A stretch of 22,660 bases of DNA, from assembly GCA_002716165.1 (NCBI GenBank), contig PAZT01000041.1, positions 1 to 22,660 of the forward strand, read 5' to 3'. Made by a program: the position numbers and the translations under genes. A model generated the notes under the pieces. It was given only the letters and a program-made list of their open reading frames with translations, had not been told where the DNA came from and searched no databases. This document shows, piece by piece, positions 15,433 to 22,660 of this stretch. Position 1 is the first letter of the stretch; each line of letters starts with the position of its first letter. This DNA is from Deltaproteobacteria bacterium (GTDB taxonomy: Bacteria > SAR324 > NAC60-12).

Positions 15433-16353
15433 TCAATCATTAAGAAGTTCAGGAACAATTTTTGGGTTTTTTAATGCTTTGCTAGTTTCAGGTGAGATTG
15501 GAGTGATAAGCTTGTTTAGTGTAATTATTTCATTCTCTGGAATTTCATATGGACTTAAAAATTTAATTAAAAATCTATTTTTAAAGACTAAATTTTTAAT
15601 TTGATTATCTAAAACATAATTTTTAAGTTTTTCTGCAGCTGTATAATTAGGGTTCAGAACTGTAATTTTTTGAAATCCTTCATTAATAAATGCCATTTTA
15701 AAAATATTTTCATGGTATCCATAATGAGTACATCCAAGGAATATTATTAAATGGTCTTTAGTCGTTCCATTAAATTTTTTCAAAGAGTTTTTGACCCAGT
15801 GCTTAATTTGTTTTCCCACTACAACACCAACTGGATCATTCGAAATTTCATTTGCAAGATTAGGACATGACTGTTCTACGATCTGATTTTCAGATATTCC
15901 ATTATTGAGAAGTTCTTTGTGGAAAGTTTTATTGTTGATTGTTGTAGGAGTGGCCATGATTATAGCCTTTGCCCCTGGATTTGTTTTAAGCTTTTTAACA
16001 AGCAACTGAATCCCAATATTTACTATTCCATTTATTTTAAAAGATTTATCGGCTCGTAGAGCCAAATTGTCTAACAATACTGAAAGAGTTCCGCATGCAA
16101 CAAAGATATTATCTGGTGAAAGCAGTCGTACACTATTGCTGATTATTTTTTCAAACGTTTTAATCTGTTCTTTCATTCCTGACATTTTATTGTATCCCTT
16201 ATCGTTTGATGGAACAGCGTTTATGTATGAGATTTTTATATTGAAGGAGATTTGATCAGAATTTTCAGGAACAGAGTAGTTCTTTAGAAGATGAATCAGG
16301 TGTGCACAAACTGATAGTCCTCCCAATCCTGAGTCAGTAATTACGATGTGCAT
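15433..16353 (-). CDS. Glutamate-racemase-like protein (Asp/Glu racemase superfamily)
   Basis: 306 residues from ATG 16353. MurI makes D-glutamate for peptidoglycan using two cysteines. The start ITDSGLGGLSV matches the MurI N-terminus. The first catalytic region reads VACGTLS (C87) where MurI has ACNTAS, and the second reads FLGCTHYGY (C208) where MurI has LGCTHYP. Both cysteines are kept, but the Asn of CNT is Gly, and the usual TARxPYG segment reads VPSNDKGYNKM. It may be a racemase for another substrate or a divergent MurI. It is first of three tightly spaced genes with the isomerase-like gene and priA. No Shine-Dalgarno is visible; overlapping hairpins lie directly upstream. Confidence 0.6.
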   Translation of the reverse strand: MHIVITDSGLGGLSVCAHLIHLLKNYSVPENSDQISFNIKISYINAVPSNDKGYNKMSGMKEQIKTFEKIISNSVRLLSPDNIFVACGTLSVLLDNLALRADKSFKINGIVNIGIQLLVKKLKTNPGAKAIIMATPTTINNKTFHKELLNNGISENQIVEQSCPNLANEISNDPVGVVVGKQIKHWVKNSLKKFNGTTKDHLIIFLGCTHYGYHENIFKMAFINEGFQKITVLNPNYTAAEKLKNYVLDNQIKNLVFKNRFLIKFLSPYEIPENEIITLNKLITPISPETSKALKNPKIVPELLND

Positions 16354-16361
16354 GCTATAAA

Positions 16362-16396
16362 ACTACAGCATGTGGGTTGTGTAGTATACAAACCAC
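16362..16396 (-). promoter_or_regulatory. Two overlapping, mutually exclusive hairpins before the racemase-like gene
   Basis: Hairpin A pairs 16388-16396 with 16372-16380, eight of nine pairs around a 7-base loop. Hairpin B pairs 16362-16367 with 16380-16385, six of six. They share bases, so both cannot form in the transcript. B would cover the region 8-14 bases ahead of the ATG at 16353, where a ribosome would bind. A switch is inferred, not shown. Confidence 0.35.
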
Positions 16397-16600
16397 GTGA
16401 ATGGATCCTATGATTATGCTAAACTCAAACTATATATTGACTGACTCTAAAATATATTGGAACTTTGTAATATTTGGTTGCTTTAAATATTTTAGCTAGA
16501 CATGGATAGGAGGGACTTTCTGCTTGAGTTCAATATCTGATAGTATCTATAGGCTAATAATTTTCTATATAATGTATTTAATTAAAGTAATCATACTATT

Positions 16601-18673
16601 TTAAACGTCTTTGATACTGAGTTGTATTTTTCCTCTTCTATCTACACCTGTTGCCTTTACAGTTACAACATCGCCTTCCTTACAAACATCCGTCACTTTT
16701 TCGACTCTTCCTTCAGCCAGATTTGAAATGTGTACAAGTCCTTCTGTACCTGGAAAAACTTCTACAAATGCTCCAAAGTCCATGACTTTTTTAACAGGAC
16801 CGGTATAGGTTTCTCCGATTTCAATTGTACGGGTGAGATTTTTTACTATTTCCAAGGCATCATCAACAGCATCATGGTTTTTGGACATTATAGATACAAT
16901 CCCGTCATCATCAATATTAATTTTAACGCCAGTTTGGTCAACTATGCTCTTTATCATTTTTCCTCCGGGTCCAATTACAGTCCCTATTTTATCTTGTGAA
17001 ATTTTATGAGTAATAAAACGAGGAGCATATGAAGATAGCCCCTTACGTGCTTCTTTCAATGCTTTACCCATTTCATTTAAAATATGCAACCTTCCCTCAC
17101 GAGCTTGCAACAAAGATTTTTCCACAACCTCGCGGCTAAGTCCCTTTATCTTAATGTCCATTTGCAATGCAGAAATACCATTCTCGGTACCAACTACTTT
17201 AAAATCCATATCTCCAAGATGATCTTCATCACCAAGAATATCTGAAAGAATTAAATGATTTTTCCCGTCAGAGATCAGTCCCATTGCAATTCCAGCAGTA
17301 GCTTCTTTCAGCGGTACCCCAGCATCCATCAATGCCAATGATCCTGCACAAACAGTAGCCATTGAAGATGATCCATTAGATTCCAGAATTTCTGAAACTA
17401 ATCTGATTGTATATGGGAATTCTGTTTTTTCAGGTATTAGGGTGCTCAGTCCCCTCTCAGCAAGAGTGCCATGACCAATTTCTCTTCGACCAGGACCTCT
17501 AGGAACTCTTGTTTCCCCAACACTAAAACTAGGGAAGTTATAGTGCAACATGAATCTTTTAAATGAAATTCCATCAAGTGTTTCAATCATTTTTTCATCT
17601 TCACGTGCTCCTAAAGTCGTTACAGCTAACGCTTGTGTTTCTCCTCGAGTGAACAGAGCAGAACCGTGTGTTCTTGGTAAAACTTTTGTTTCACATGTAA
17701 TAGGTCTAATTTCTTCAGGTTTGCGTCCGTCTATGCGAATATTTTCATTCAAAAGCCTCGAGCGCATTTCTTCTTTTTTAATATCTGAAAAAATTTTACC
17801 AAACTCTTTAACAGTTTCAACCTCAGGGTTATCACCAATGATTTCTAAACTTATTTCATCATGTAGTTTGTCTAAATTTTCATACCGCTCTTGCTTATCT
17901 TTTATACTCAAGGCTTTTTTTAACCTATCAGATGCAGCAGCTTCGATTTTATTTTTTAATTCAGTATCTGTTACAGGAGCTTCAACACTACGTTTTTTCT
18001 TTCCAACACTCTTCATTAACTCTTCTTGCATGGTTATAATTGGCTGTATCTCTTTATGACCATACCAGAGTGCATCAAGCATAACTGATTCACTGACGTT
18101 ATTTGCCTCACCTTCAACCATCAGAATTGCATCTTTAGACGCTGCCATAAAAATATTTAGATCACTCTTTTCAAGCATTTCTGGACTAGGATTAATTGTG
18201 AAAATATCATCAATGCGACCAACTCTTATTCCTCCAATAGGATCATGAAATGGAATGTCGGAAATTGACAACGCAGCTGATGCGCCATTCATTGCTGCAA
18301 CATCTGAAGGGTGAATTAGATCATGACTTAGGACTGTTGCCATAACCAATGTTTCAGCAAGATAATACTCTTCAAAAGAAGGTCTTAGAGGTCTATCAAT
18401 TATTCTGGAAATTAAAGTTTCATGATCTGAAAGTCTAGATTCACGTTTTAAAAATCCTCCTGGGACTCGACCAGAAGCATAAGCTTTTTCTACATAAAAT
18501 ACAGATAGTGGGAAGAAATCTGCACCAGTACCCGATCCTTTTTCAGCTGTAACGGCAACAAGTACAACCGTGTCTCCATGCGTTACTAGTACTGAACCAT
18601 TTGCCTGCTTAGCCATTCTTCCAGTTTCCAATTTAAAAGTAGCTGTTCCTAATTCTATTTCAACTGATTTCAT
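16601..18673 (-). CDS. pnp: Polyribonucleotide nucleotidyltransferase (PNPase)
   Basis: 690 residues (E. coli about 711). Two RNase PH-like domains are visible: residues 1-230 (GRMAKQANGSVLVTHGDT, PLRPSF) and about 310-545 (RTHGSALFTRGETQALAV, VGTENGISALQMDIKIKG). The KH domain has IGTVIGPGGKMIKSI, and the S1 domain follows (YTGPVKKVMDFGAFVEVFPG) to the end. PNPase degrades RNA from the 3' end with phosphate and can add tails. The start has a good AGGAGA at 18677-18682. It follows rpsO, as in many bacteria, but 320 bases apart with a candidate terminator and a hairpin leader in between, so it probably has its own promoter. Confidence 0.97.
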   Translation of the reverse strand: MKSVEIELGTATFKLETGRMAKQANGSVLVTHGDTVVLVAVTAEKGSGTGADFFPLSVFYVEKAYASGRVPGGFLKRESRLSDHETLISRIIDRPLRPSFEEYYLAETLVMATVLSHDLIHPSDVAAMNGASAALSISDIPFHDPIGGIRVGRIDDIFTINPSPEMLEKSDLNIFMAASKDAILMVEGEANNVSESVMLDALWYGHKEIQPIITMQEELMKSVGKKKRSVEAPVTDTELKNKIEAAASDRLKKALSIKDKQERYENLDKLHDEISLEIIGDNPEVETVKEFGKIFSDIKKEEMRSRLLNENIRIDGRKPEEIRPITCETKVLPRTHGSALFTRGETQALAVTTLGAREDEKMIETLDGISFKRFMLHYNFPSFSVGETRVPRGPGRREIGHGTLAERGLSTLIPEKTEFPYTIRLVSEILESNGSSSMATVCAGSLALMDAGVPLKEATAGIAMGLISDGKNHLILSDILGDEDHLGDMDFKVVGTENGISALQMDIKIKGLSREVVEKSLLQAREGRLHILNEMGKALKEARKGLSSYAPRFITHKISQDKIGTVIGPGGKMIKSIVDQTGVKINIDDDGIVSIMSKNHDAVDDALEIVKNLTRTIEIGETYTGPVKKVMDFGAFVEVFPGTEGLVHISNLAEGRVEKVTDVCKEGDVVTVKATGVDRRGKIQLSIKDV

Positions 18674-18676
18674 TAT

Positions 18677-18682
18677 TCTCCT
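18677..18682 (-). promoter_or_regulatory. Shine-Dalgarno sequence of pnp
   Basis: AGGAGA on the minus strand, a few bases before ATG 18673. It is the clearest ribosome-binding site in the right half of the window, where most genes lack one. Confidence 0.7.
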
Positions 18683-18716
18683 GATATTCCACGTTCATTA
18701 ATTTCATTATGGTTTA

Positions 18717-18790
18717 TATTGAGCTGCAGTTCATTTTTTAATCAAAAATTCAAAGATTTCAATTTCAAGCTTTATATCTGCAGCTAAATA
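18717..18790 (-). promoter_or_regulatory. Inverted repeat in the pnp leader
   Basis: AGCTGCAG at 18722-18729 and CTGCAGCT at 18778-18785 are perfect inverted copies; four further pairs extend beyond one mismatch (18717-18720 with 18787-18790). The loop is 48 AT-rich bases. It lies about 44 bases upstream of the pnp start. In E. coli the pnp leader hairpin is cut by RNase III and used for autoregulation by PNPase; the same role here is inferred. Confidence 0.45.
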
Positions 18791-18808
18791 ATACCAAACT
18801 TGATAATT

Positions 18809-18838
18809 AAAAAATCAAGAATAAGTTATAATTCTTGA
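18809..18838 (-). terminator. Candidate intrinsic terminator after rpsO
   Basis: A perfect 8-base inverted repeat TCAAGAAT / ATTCTTGA (18815-18822 and 18831-18838) with an 8-base loop. On the minus strand it is followed by six T at 18809-18814. The stem has only two G-C pairs, so strength is doubtful. It has A/T runs on both sides and could work in both directions. Confidence 0.5.
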
Positions 18839-18993
18839 AAAACATAATCACTTATAGTTTAAAGAGGGAAAGCAAAATGTGTATTAAAAAACACTAAGGT
18901 ATTGAAAAGTAAAGATGAAGCATCGTCGGAATGATGTAAATTTTTTGAAGGACAAACTAGTCATTTTTTATCTTCAGTGATAACAGATGTGGT

Positions 18994-19263
18994 TCATTTG
19001 ATTCTGATTTTTAGCTGTTTGGAAACAGTAGCATGACTCTCGCTATTCCTTTTTTTTAGAAAATTCATAAAATTTCTTCTCTGTCCTACCAGTTTTAAAA
19101 GCCCACGCCTTGAACTAAAGTCCTTTGGCTGTCTGCGCAAATGATCAGTCAATGAATTAATTCTTTCGGTTAATAATGCGACTTGTACCTCAGTTGAACC
19201 TGTATCGGCGGTATCTTTACCGAATTTTTTTATAATTTCACCTTTTCTTTTTTTTGTAAGCAT
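18994..19263 (-). CDS. rpsO: 30S ribosomal protein S15
   Basis: 89 residues, the exact standard length. Family features include the N-terminal LTKKRKGEIIKKFG, the GSTEVQVALLTERINSLTDHL helix and GLLKLVGQRRNFMNFLKK. S15 binds 16S rRNA early in small-subunit assembly. It begins 14 bases after truB ends, with ATG 19263 as the only plausible start, so it belongs to the infB-rbfA-truB unit. Confidence 0.98.
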   Translation of the reverse strand: MLTKKRKGEIIKKFGKDTADTGSTEVQVALLTERINSLTDHLRRQPKDFSSRRGLLKLVGQRRNFMNFLKKRNSESHATVSKQLKIRIK

Positions 19264-19277
19264 TTACAAAATTTGCT

Positions 19278-20210
19278 TTATATGAAAACTTTATTAGGTT
19301 TAAAAAAATTGAGATTATTCTCCCATATTATTTGACCTATCGCAACTAAATTTTGGTTAGAGTCTGTAACTTTTGCCGGCAAAATATTATTTCCCCTTTT
19401 ACTGTTTATGTTTACTTTTTTAATCATTTCCTCATTTGTATATTTCATCGTCGAAATCTGAACGGTACGTCCATGTTTTATTTCAGAAATTATTTTGGAA
19501 TCACCTGATAAAGTATAAAGGTGATTTAAAATTTCTATTGGACAAATCCACGGTATTTTATTTTCTAATCCTATTTTTTCTAGTTTGTGAAGACTGACAG
19601 AATTAGAACTATGGAACCATTTACCGCAGGACAATCTATCCAATGAAGTGAGGTGTGCACCAACTTTCAACAGATTTCCTAAATCATTGGCAAGGGAGCG
19701 TATATATGTCCCCTTTGAACAATGAATCCAAATTTGCACATACGGAATATCAACAAGTTCAACTATAAGCTTGTAGAATACAACAGACCTAGATATTTTA
19801 GGTAATTCTATGTCTTGCCTTGCTAATTTATAAGAAGGAATCCCCTTAATTTTTGCAGCTGAGAATGCTGGAACTTCTTGTAATTGTTCTCCCTGAAAGG
19901 ATTTGACTGATTTTATAATTTCATCATAATTTAAGTTATTGGTGTCGCAGATATTTGTTAAAGATCCATCTGCATCAAATGAATCTGTTGATTCACCAAA
20001 TTTACATATTGCACGGTAGGTTTTATCTGATTCATTAAAAAATGGAATCAGGCGGGTGGCTTTGCCTAAAAATATAGGTAAAACTCCTGTTGCCATTGGG
20101 TCTAAGGTCCCGAGATGTCCAACTTTTTTTTCTTTAAATATTCTTTTAATAAAACGAACTACCTCAAACGATGTCCAACCCTTGGGCTTATCAATATTAA
20201 TTATCCTCAA
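19278..20210 (-). CDS. truB: tRNA pseudouridine-55 synthase TruB
   Basis: 310 residues from a TTG at 20210. No ATG or GTG is available between this codon and an in-frame stop at 20247-20249, and the protein begins at once with the family N-terminus IINIDKPKGWTSFEVV. The catalytic Asp37 is in GHLGTLDPMATGVLP; YRAICKFGESTDSFDADG and the GTYIRSLANDLG segment are also typical. It makes pseudouridine 55 in the T loop of tRNAs. The C-terminal part (about 230-310) looks like a short PUA-type domain. TTG starts are used by few genes here, so translation may be modest. Confidence 0.95.
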   Translation of the reverse strand: MRIINIDKPKGWTSFEVVRFIKRIFKEKKVGHLGTLDPMATGVLPIFLGKATRLIPFFNESDKTYRAICKFGESTDSFDADGSLTNICDTNNLNYDEIIKSVKSFQGEQLQEVPAFSAAKIKGIPSYKLARQDIELPKISRSVVFYKLIVELVDIPYVQIWIHCSKGTYIRSLANDLGNLLKVGAHLTSLDRLSCGKWFHSSNSVSLHKLEKIGLENKIPWICPIEILNHLYTLSGDSKIISEIKHGRTVQISTMKYTNEEMIKKVNINSKRGNNILPAKVTDSNQNLVAIGQIIWENNLNFFKPNKVFI

Positions 20211-20261
20211 AAAGTTCTTTAGATTTATCCAAAAATATAAAACGCATTACCATAAAATTTA

Positions 20262-20615
20262 TCATTTTGCATGGTCTTTTGTAAAAACCCCTTTAAGTAA
20301 TGTTTCAATTTCATCACTATGGTCAAAGCCAGAATCATATTTAAATATCAATTGAGGCGTATTACGTGTTTTTAATAATTGACCCAATTGCCTGCTGAAA
20401 AATCCTGAGGCATGGTTTAATGATTTTATTAAATCATCCTGGCCATCAGGCGGAAAAATTGACACAAATACTTTTGCAGATGTCAAATTTCCAGATGCTT
20501 CGACTCGGCTTATAGTAACATTACTAAATCGAGGATCATTACTTTCAAAAAGAAGAACCTCTGAAAGACGTCTGTGTAACAAAGAGCTGAGGTTTGTTTT
20601 TCCTGCCTTATTCAT
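20262..20615 (-). CDS. rbfA: Ribosome-binding factor A
   Basis: 117 residues, normal for RbfA, a KH-fold protein needed for 16S rRNA maturation and 30S assembly, especially in the cold. Typical segments: LHRRLSEVLLFESNDPR near the N-terminus, NVTISRVEASGNLTSAKVFVSIF in the middle, and TPQLIFKYDSGFDHSDEI near the end. The ATG at 20615 lies 6 bases after the infB stop, indicating coupled translation. truB follows after 51 bases. Confidence 0.95.
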   Translation of the reverse strand: MNKAGKTNLSSLLHRRLSEVLLFESNDPRFSNVTISRVEASGNLTSAKVFVSIFPPDGQDDLIKSLNHASGFFSRQLGQLLKTRNTPQLIFKYDSGFDHSDEIETLLKGVFTKDHAK

Positions 20616-20621
20616 TTTGTC

Positions 20622-22660
20622 TTATGATAATTTTGCACTCTCTTCAATTTTTTCATATGCCTCCACAATATCGCCATTTTCAATTTCAGAAAATTCAAGT
20701 ACCAATCCACATTCATAATTCTGAAGAACTTCCTGAACATCTTCTTTGAAACGTTTTAATGAAACTATAGAACCCTCATATATGTTTTTTTCATTACGAA
20801 GCACACGAATCATACAATTTCGATACATCTTGCCATTTGTAACAAGACCACCAACTACCATTCCATTTTTACCGGAAGAAAATACCTCTCGGATTTCTAA
20901 ATGACCTACAATTTCTTCACGAATTTCAGGCTCAAGCAGTCCTTCCATAGCGGCTTTTATATCATCTAATGCATTATAAATTATATCATATAGCCTTACA
21001 TCAACTCCCTCATTTGCACGAATTTCTCTGGCTTTTGCATCCATTTGTACATTGAAACCAACAATAATTGCGTCGGATGCTGATGCCAATGTAATATCTG
21101 TTTCTGTCACATTACCAACAGCACAAAGCAGGAAAAGCGGTGATATCCGTTCATCACCAATTTGTTCGATTGAAGTCCTCAGTGCTTCAACTGAACCCTG
21201 CACGTCCCCTTTTAAAATTAGACGAAGTTCTGTTGATTCGCCTTCCTCTATTTTGTTGAAAAGGTTATCTAGACTTGTTTTCTGCCTTTCGCGAATAGTT
21301 TTAGCTCTTAGTTTGTAAGCCTGTTCCTCCGCGATAAGTCGTGCTTTTTTTTCGTCATCAAGAACTACAAACATTTCCCCAACCTCTGGAACATTACTTA
21401 ACCCTGATATTTCAACTGGTATTGAAGGTCCAGCTTCTTCCATAGTGGTACCACTTTCATTGAACATAGCCCTAATTCTTCCATGAATACTCCCCATAAC
21501 AAAATAATCACCAATCTTTATTGTGCCTCGGTGGACCAAAACTGTACCAACAGGACCCTGTCCTTTACGTACCCTTGATTCAATGATAGTTCCCCTTGCT
21601 GAACCATTTGGAGTAGACTTAAGCTCCAGAATTTCGGCCTGCAAATGTATCATTTCGAGTAGTTCATCAATTCCCACTCCGTTTTTAGCAGAAACATTTA
21701 CAAAAATATTACTTCCTCCTAAATCTTCAGGTATCAATTCATAGGCTAGTAATTCCTGTTGTATTCTCAAAGGATCTGACTCTGGTCGATCAATTTTATT
21801 AATGGCAACTATGATTGGTACATTTGCAGCGCGTGCATGTTGGATAGCTTCAATTGTTTGTGGCTGAACTTTATCGTCTGCAGCAACAACCAGAACAACT
21901 ATATCAGTAATATTTGCGCCTCGCGCACGCATTGAAGTAAATGCTTCATGTCCCGGAGTATCAAGAAACGTGATGCTATTACCACCTACTTCAAGGTGAT
22001 ATGCTCCGATATGCTGCGTTATTCCTCCTGCTTCTCCCGATGCAATTCGGGTCTCACGAATTTTATCAAGCAAAGAAGTTTTTCCGTGGTCAACATGTCC
22101 CATTATTGTCACAATTGGAGCACGGGATTCAAGTTGAGAATCATCCAATTGATCTTCCTTTAAAAGATCAGATAATTCAAAAGTTTCTAAATCAACTGTT
22201 ATATCAAAATCAGCTGCAATAAGTTCAGCAGTTTCGCCTGATATTGTTTGGTTAATTGTAGCCATAATGCCTAAAGATATAAGTTTTTTCAAGATTTCAG
22301 GGACTTTAATCCCAATCAATCCTGCAAGTTCTGCTACACCAACTTGATTCCCAATTCGTATACTTTTTTTTCTGGGATTAAAAACATGCTTGGTCTGTTC
22401 AGTTTCAAGAGTTTTTTCTTGGCTTTTTGTACTGAGTTGATTTTTTTGGACAGATTTTTTTTGCCGGCGTGGTCTTCTTTCATGGATATTATAATAGTCC
22501 CTTTGTCCCCCTCCACCTCTTCGTCTAATTTCCGCGTCTGGACGCCGGATGAGTTTACTATTTTCAGGGAAATCATCTTCTTCTGCATTCGAATGCTTGA
22601 ATACGTACTTAGTTTTTTTTGATTTCTTTTCAGCCTTGGAAGGATCGGAATCATCTGCAA
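20622..22660 (-). CDS. infB: Translation initiation factor IF-2 (5' end outside window)
   Basis: The frame is open from the stop at 20622 to the right edge (679 residues). It has no candidate start codon in the last 340 bases, so the gene continues outside; a TTG at 22319 should not be taken as the start, because VGVAELAG immediately before it belongs to the conserved IF-2 N domain. Visible: a charged Arg/Lys/Gly-rich linker (RRRGGGGQRD and similar), then the G domain with GHVDHGKT, DTPGHEAF and NKID, domain II, and the C-terminal fMet-tRNA-binding region. IF-2 brings initiator tRNA to the 30S subunit. First visible gene of the infB-rbfA-truB-rpsO-pnp cluster. Confidence 0.97.
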   Translation of the reverse strand, partial: ADDSDPSKAEKKSKKTKYVFKHSNAEEDDFPENSKLIRRPDAEIRRRGGGGQRDYYNIHERRPRRQKKSVQKNQLSTKSQEKTLETEQTKHVFNPRKKSIRIGNQVGVAELAGLIGIKVPEILKKLISLGIMATINQTISGETAELIAADFDITVDLETFELSDLLKEDQLDDSQLESRAPIVTIMGHVDHGKTSLLDKIRETRIASGEAGGITQHIGAYHLEVGGNSITFLDTPGHEAFTSMRARGANITDIVVLVVAADDKVQPQTIEAIQHARAANVPIIVAINKIDRPESDPLRIQQELLAYELIPEDLGGSNIFVNVSAKNGVGIDELLEMIHLQAEILELKSTPNGSARGTIIESRVRKGQGPVGTVLVHRGTIKIGDYFVMGSIHGRIRAMFNESGTTMEEAGPSIPVEISGLSNVPEVGEMFVVLDDEKKARLIAEEQAYKLRAKTIRERQKTSLDNLFNKIEEGESTELRLILKGDVQGSVEALRTSIEQIGDERISPLFLLCAVGNVTETDITLASASDAIIVGFNVQMDAKAREIRANEGVDVRLYDIIYNALDDIKAAMEGLLEPEIREEIVGHLEIREVFSSGKNGMVVGGLVTNGKMYRNCMIRVLRNEKNIYEGSIVSLKRFKEDVQEVLQNYECGLVLEFSEIENGDIVEAYEKIEESAKLS

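Larger units (their letters stand above)
18674..18993. other. rpsO-pnp intergenic region
   Basis: No coding frame of note. It contains, on the minus strand from left to right in transcription order, a candidate rpsO terminator (18809-18838), a long-range inverted repeat (18717-18790) and the pnp ribosome-binding site. The part nearest rpsO (18845-18993) shows nothing recognisable. Confidence 0.6.

Noticed and set aside
16397..16600. Possible pnp terminator or tRNA in the space after pnp
   Set aside because: No stem followed by a T run and no tRNA cloverleaf could be found by eye.
17550..18059. 169-codon open frame on the plus strand inside pnp
   Set aside because: It is antisense to well-conserved PNPase sequence and has no family resemblance or ribosome-binding site.
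22334..22660. A second open frame on the minus strand at the right edge
   Set aside because: It overlaps the infB frame, which is open through the edge and encodes recognisable IF-2 N-domain residues; the other frame matches nothing.
1..22660. CRISPR array, insertion sequence or prophage
   Set aside because: No regularly spaced repeats, transposase, integrase or terminal inverted repeats were seen; the Bor-like gene alone is not evidence of a prophage.

Overview
The window is A+T-rich DNA from a Gram-negative, probably marine bacterium. The signs are a lipoprotein with a lipobox, a flagellar switch gene, a DddP-like (DMSP lyase type) gene and a Rieske oxygenase gene. The lineage cannot be fixed from sequence alone. 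A marine proteobacterial or SAR324-like organism is only a guess. Standard stop codons, including TGA, end intact genes, so the genetic code looks normal.

Left part (1-3567, minus strand): a catabolic-looking cluster in decay. In transcription order it holds a Rieske oxygenase alpha subunit with a frameshift, a nonsense codon and a lost cluster ligand; a DddP-like M24 metalloenzyme with two in-frame stops; and an apparently intact methylenetetrahydrofolate reductase-like gene cut by the window edge. The next stretch (3910-6855) has small independent genes: a Bor-like lipoprotein, a Nudix hydrolase divergent from fliM, an HU/IHF-type protein, and a truncated HTH-EIIA gene joined to the tail of a ClC chloride-channel CBS domain, which looks like a deletion scar.

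Middle (7119-10188, plus strand): small SRP RNA, dnaX, ybaB and a LipM/LplA-type acyltransferase. This extends the widespread SRP RNA-dnaX-ybaB arrangement. dnaX has an A9 run just after its clamp-loader core, where a -1 shift would stop after three codons, as expected for making gamma as well as tau. Convergent to it are a GNAT acetyltransferase and a LysE-type exporter.

Right part (11497-22660, minus strand): a tight three-gene unit (glutamate-racemase-like, phosphomannose-isomerase-like, priA), then the canonical infB-rbfA-truB-rpsO-pnp translation/RNA-decay cluster, with infB running off the right edge. A candidate terminator and a separate long-range hairpin lie between rpsO and pnp. Two mutually exclusive hairpins lie just upstream of the racemase-like start.

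No IS element, CRISPR array, tRNA or rRNA was recognised. No complete new system is evident. The most interesting points are the eroding methyl-metabolism cluster, the predicted dnaX slippage site, the deletion scar, and the atypical racemase/isomerase pair ahead of priA.
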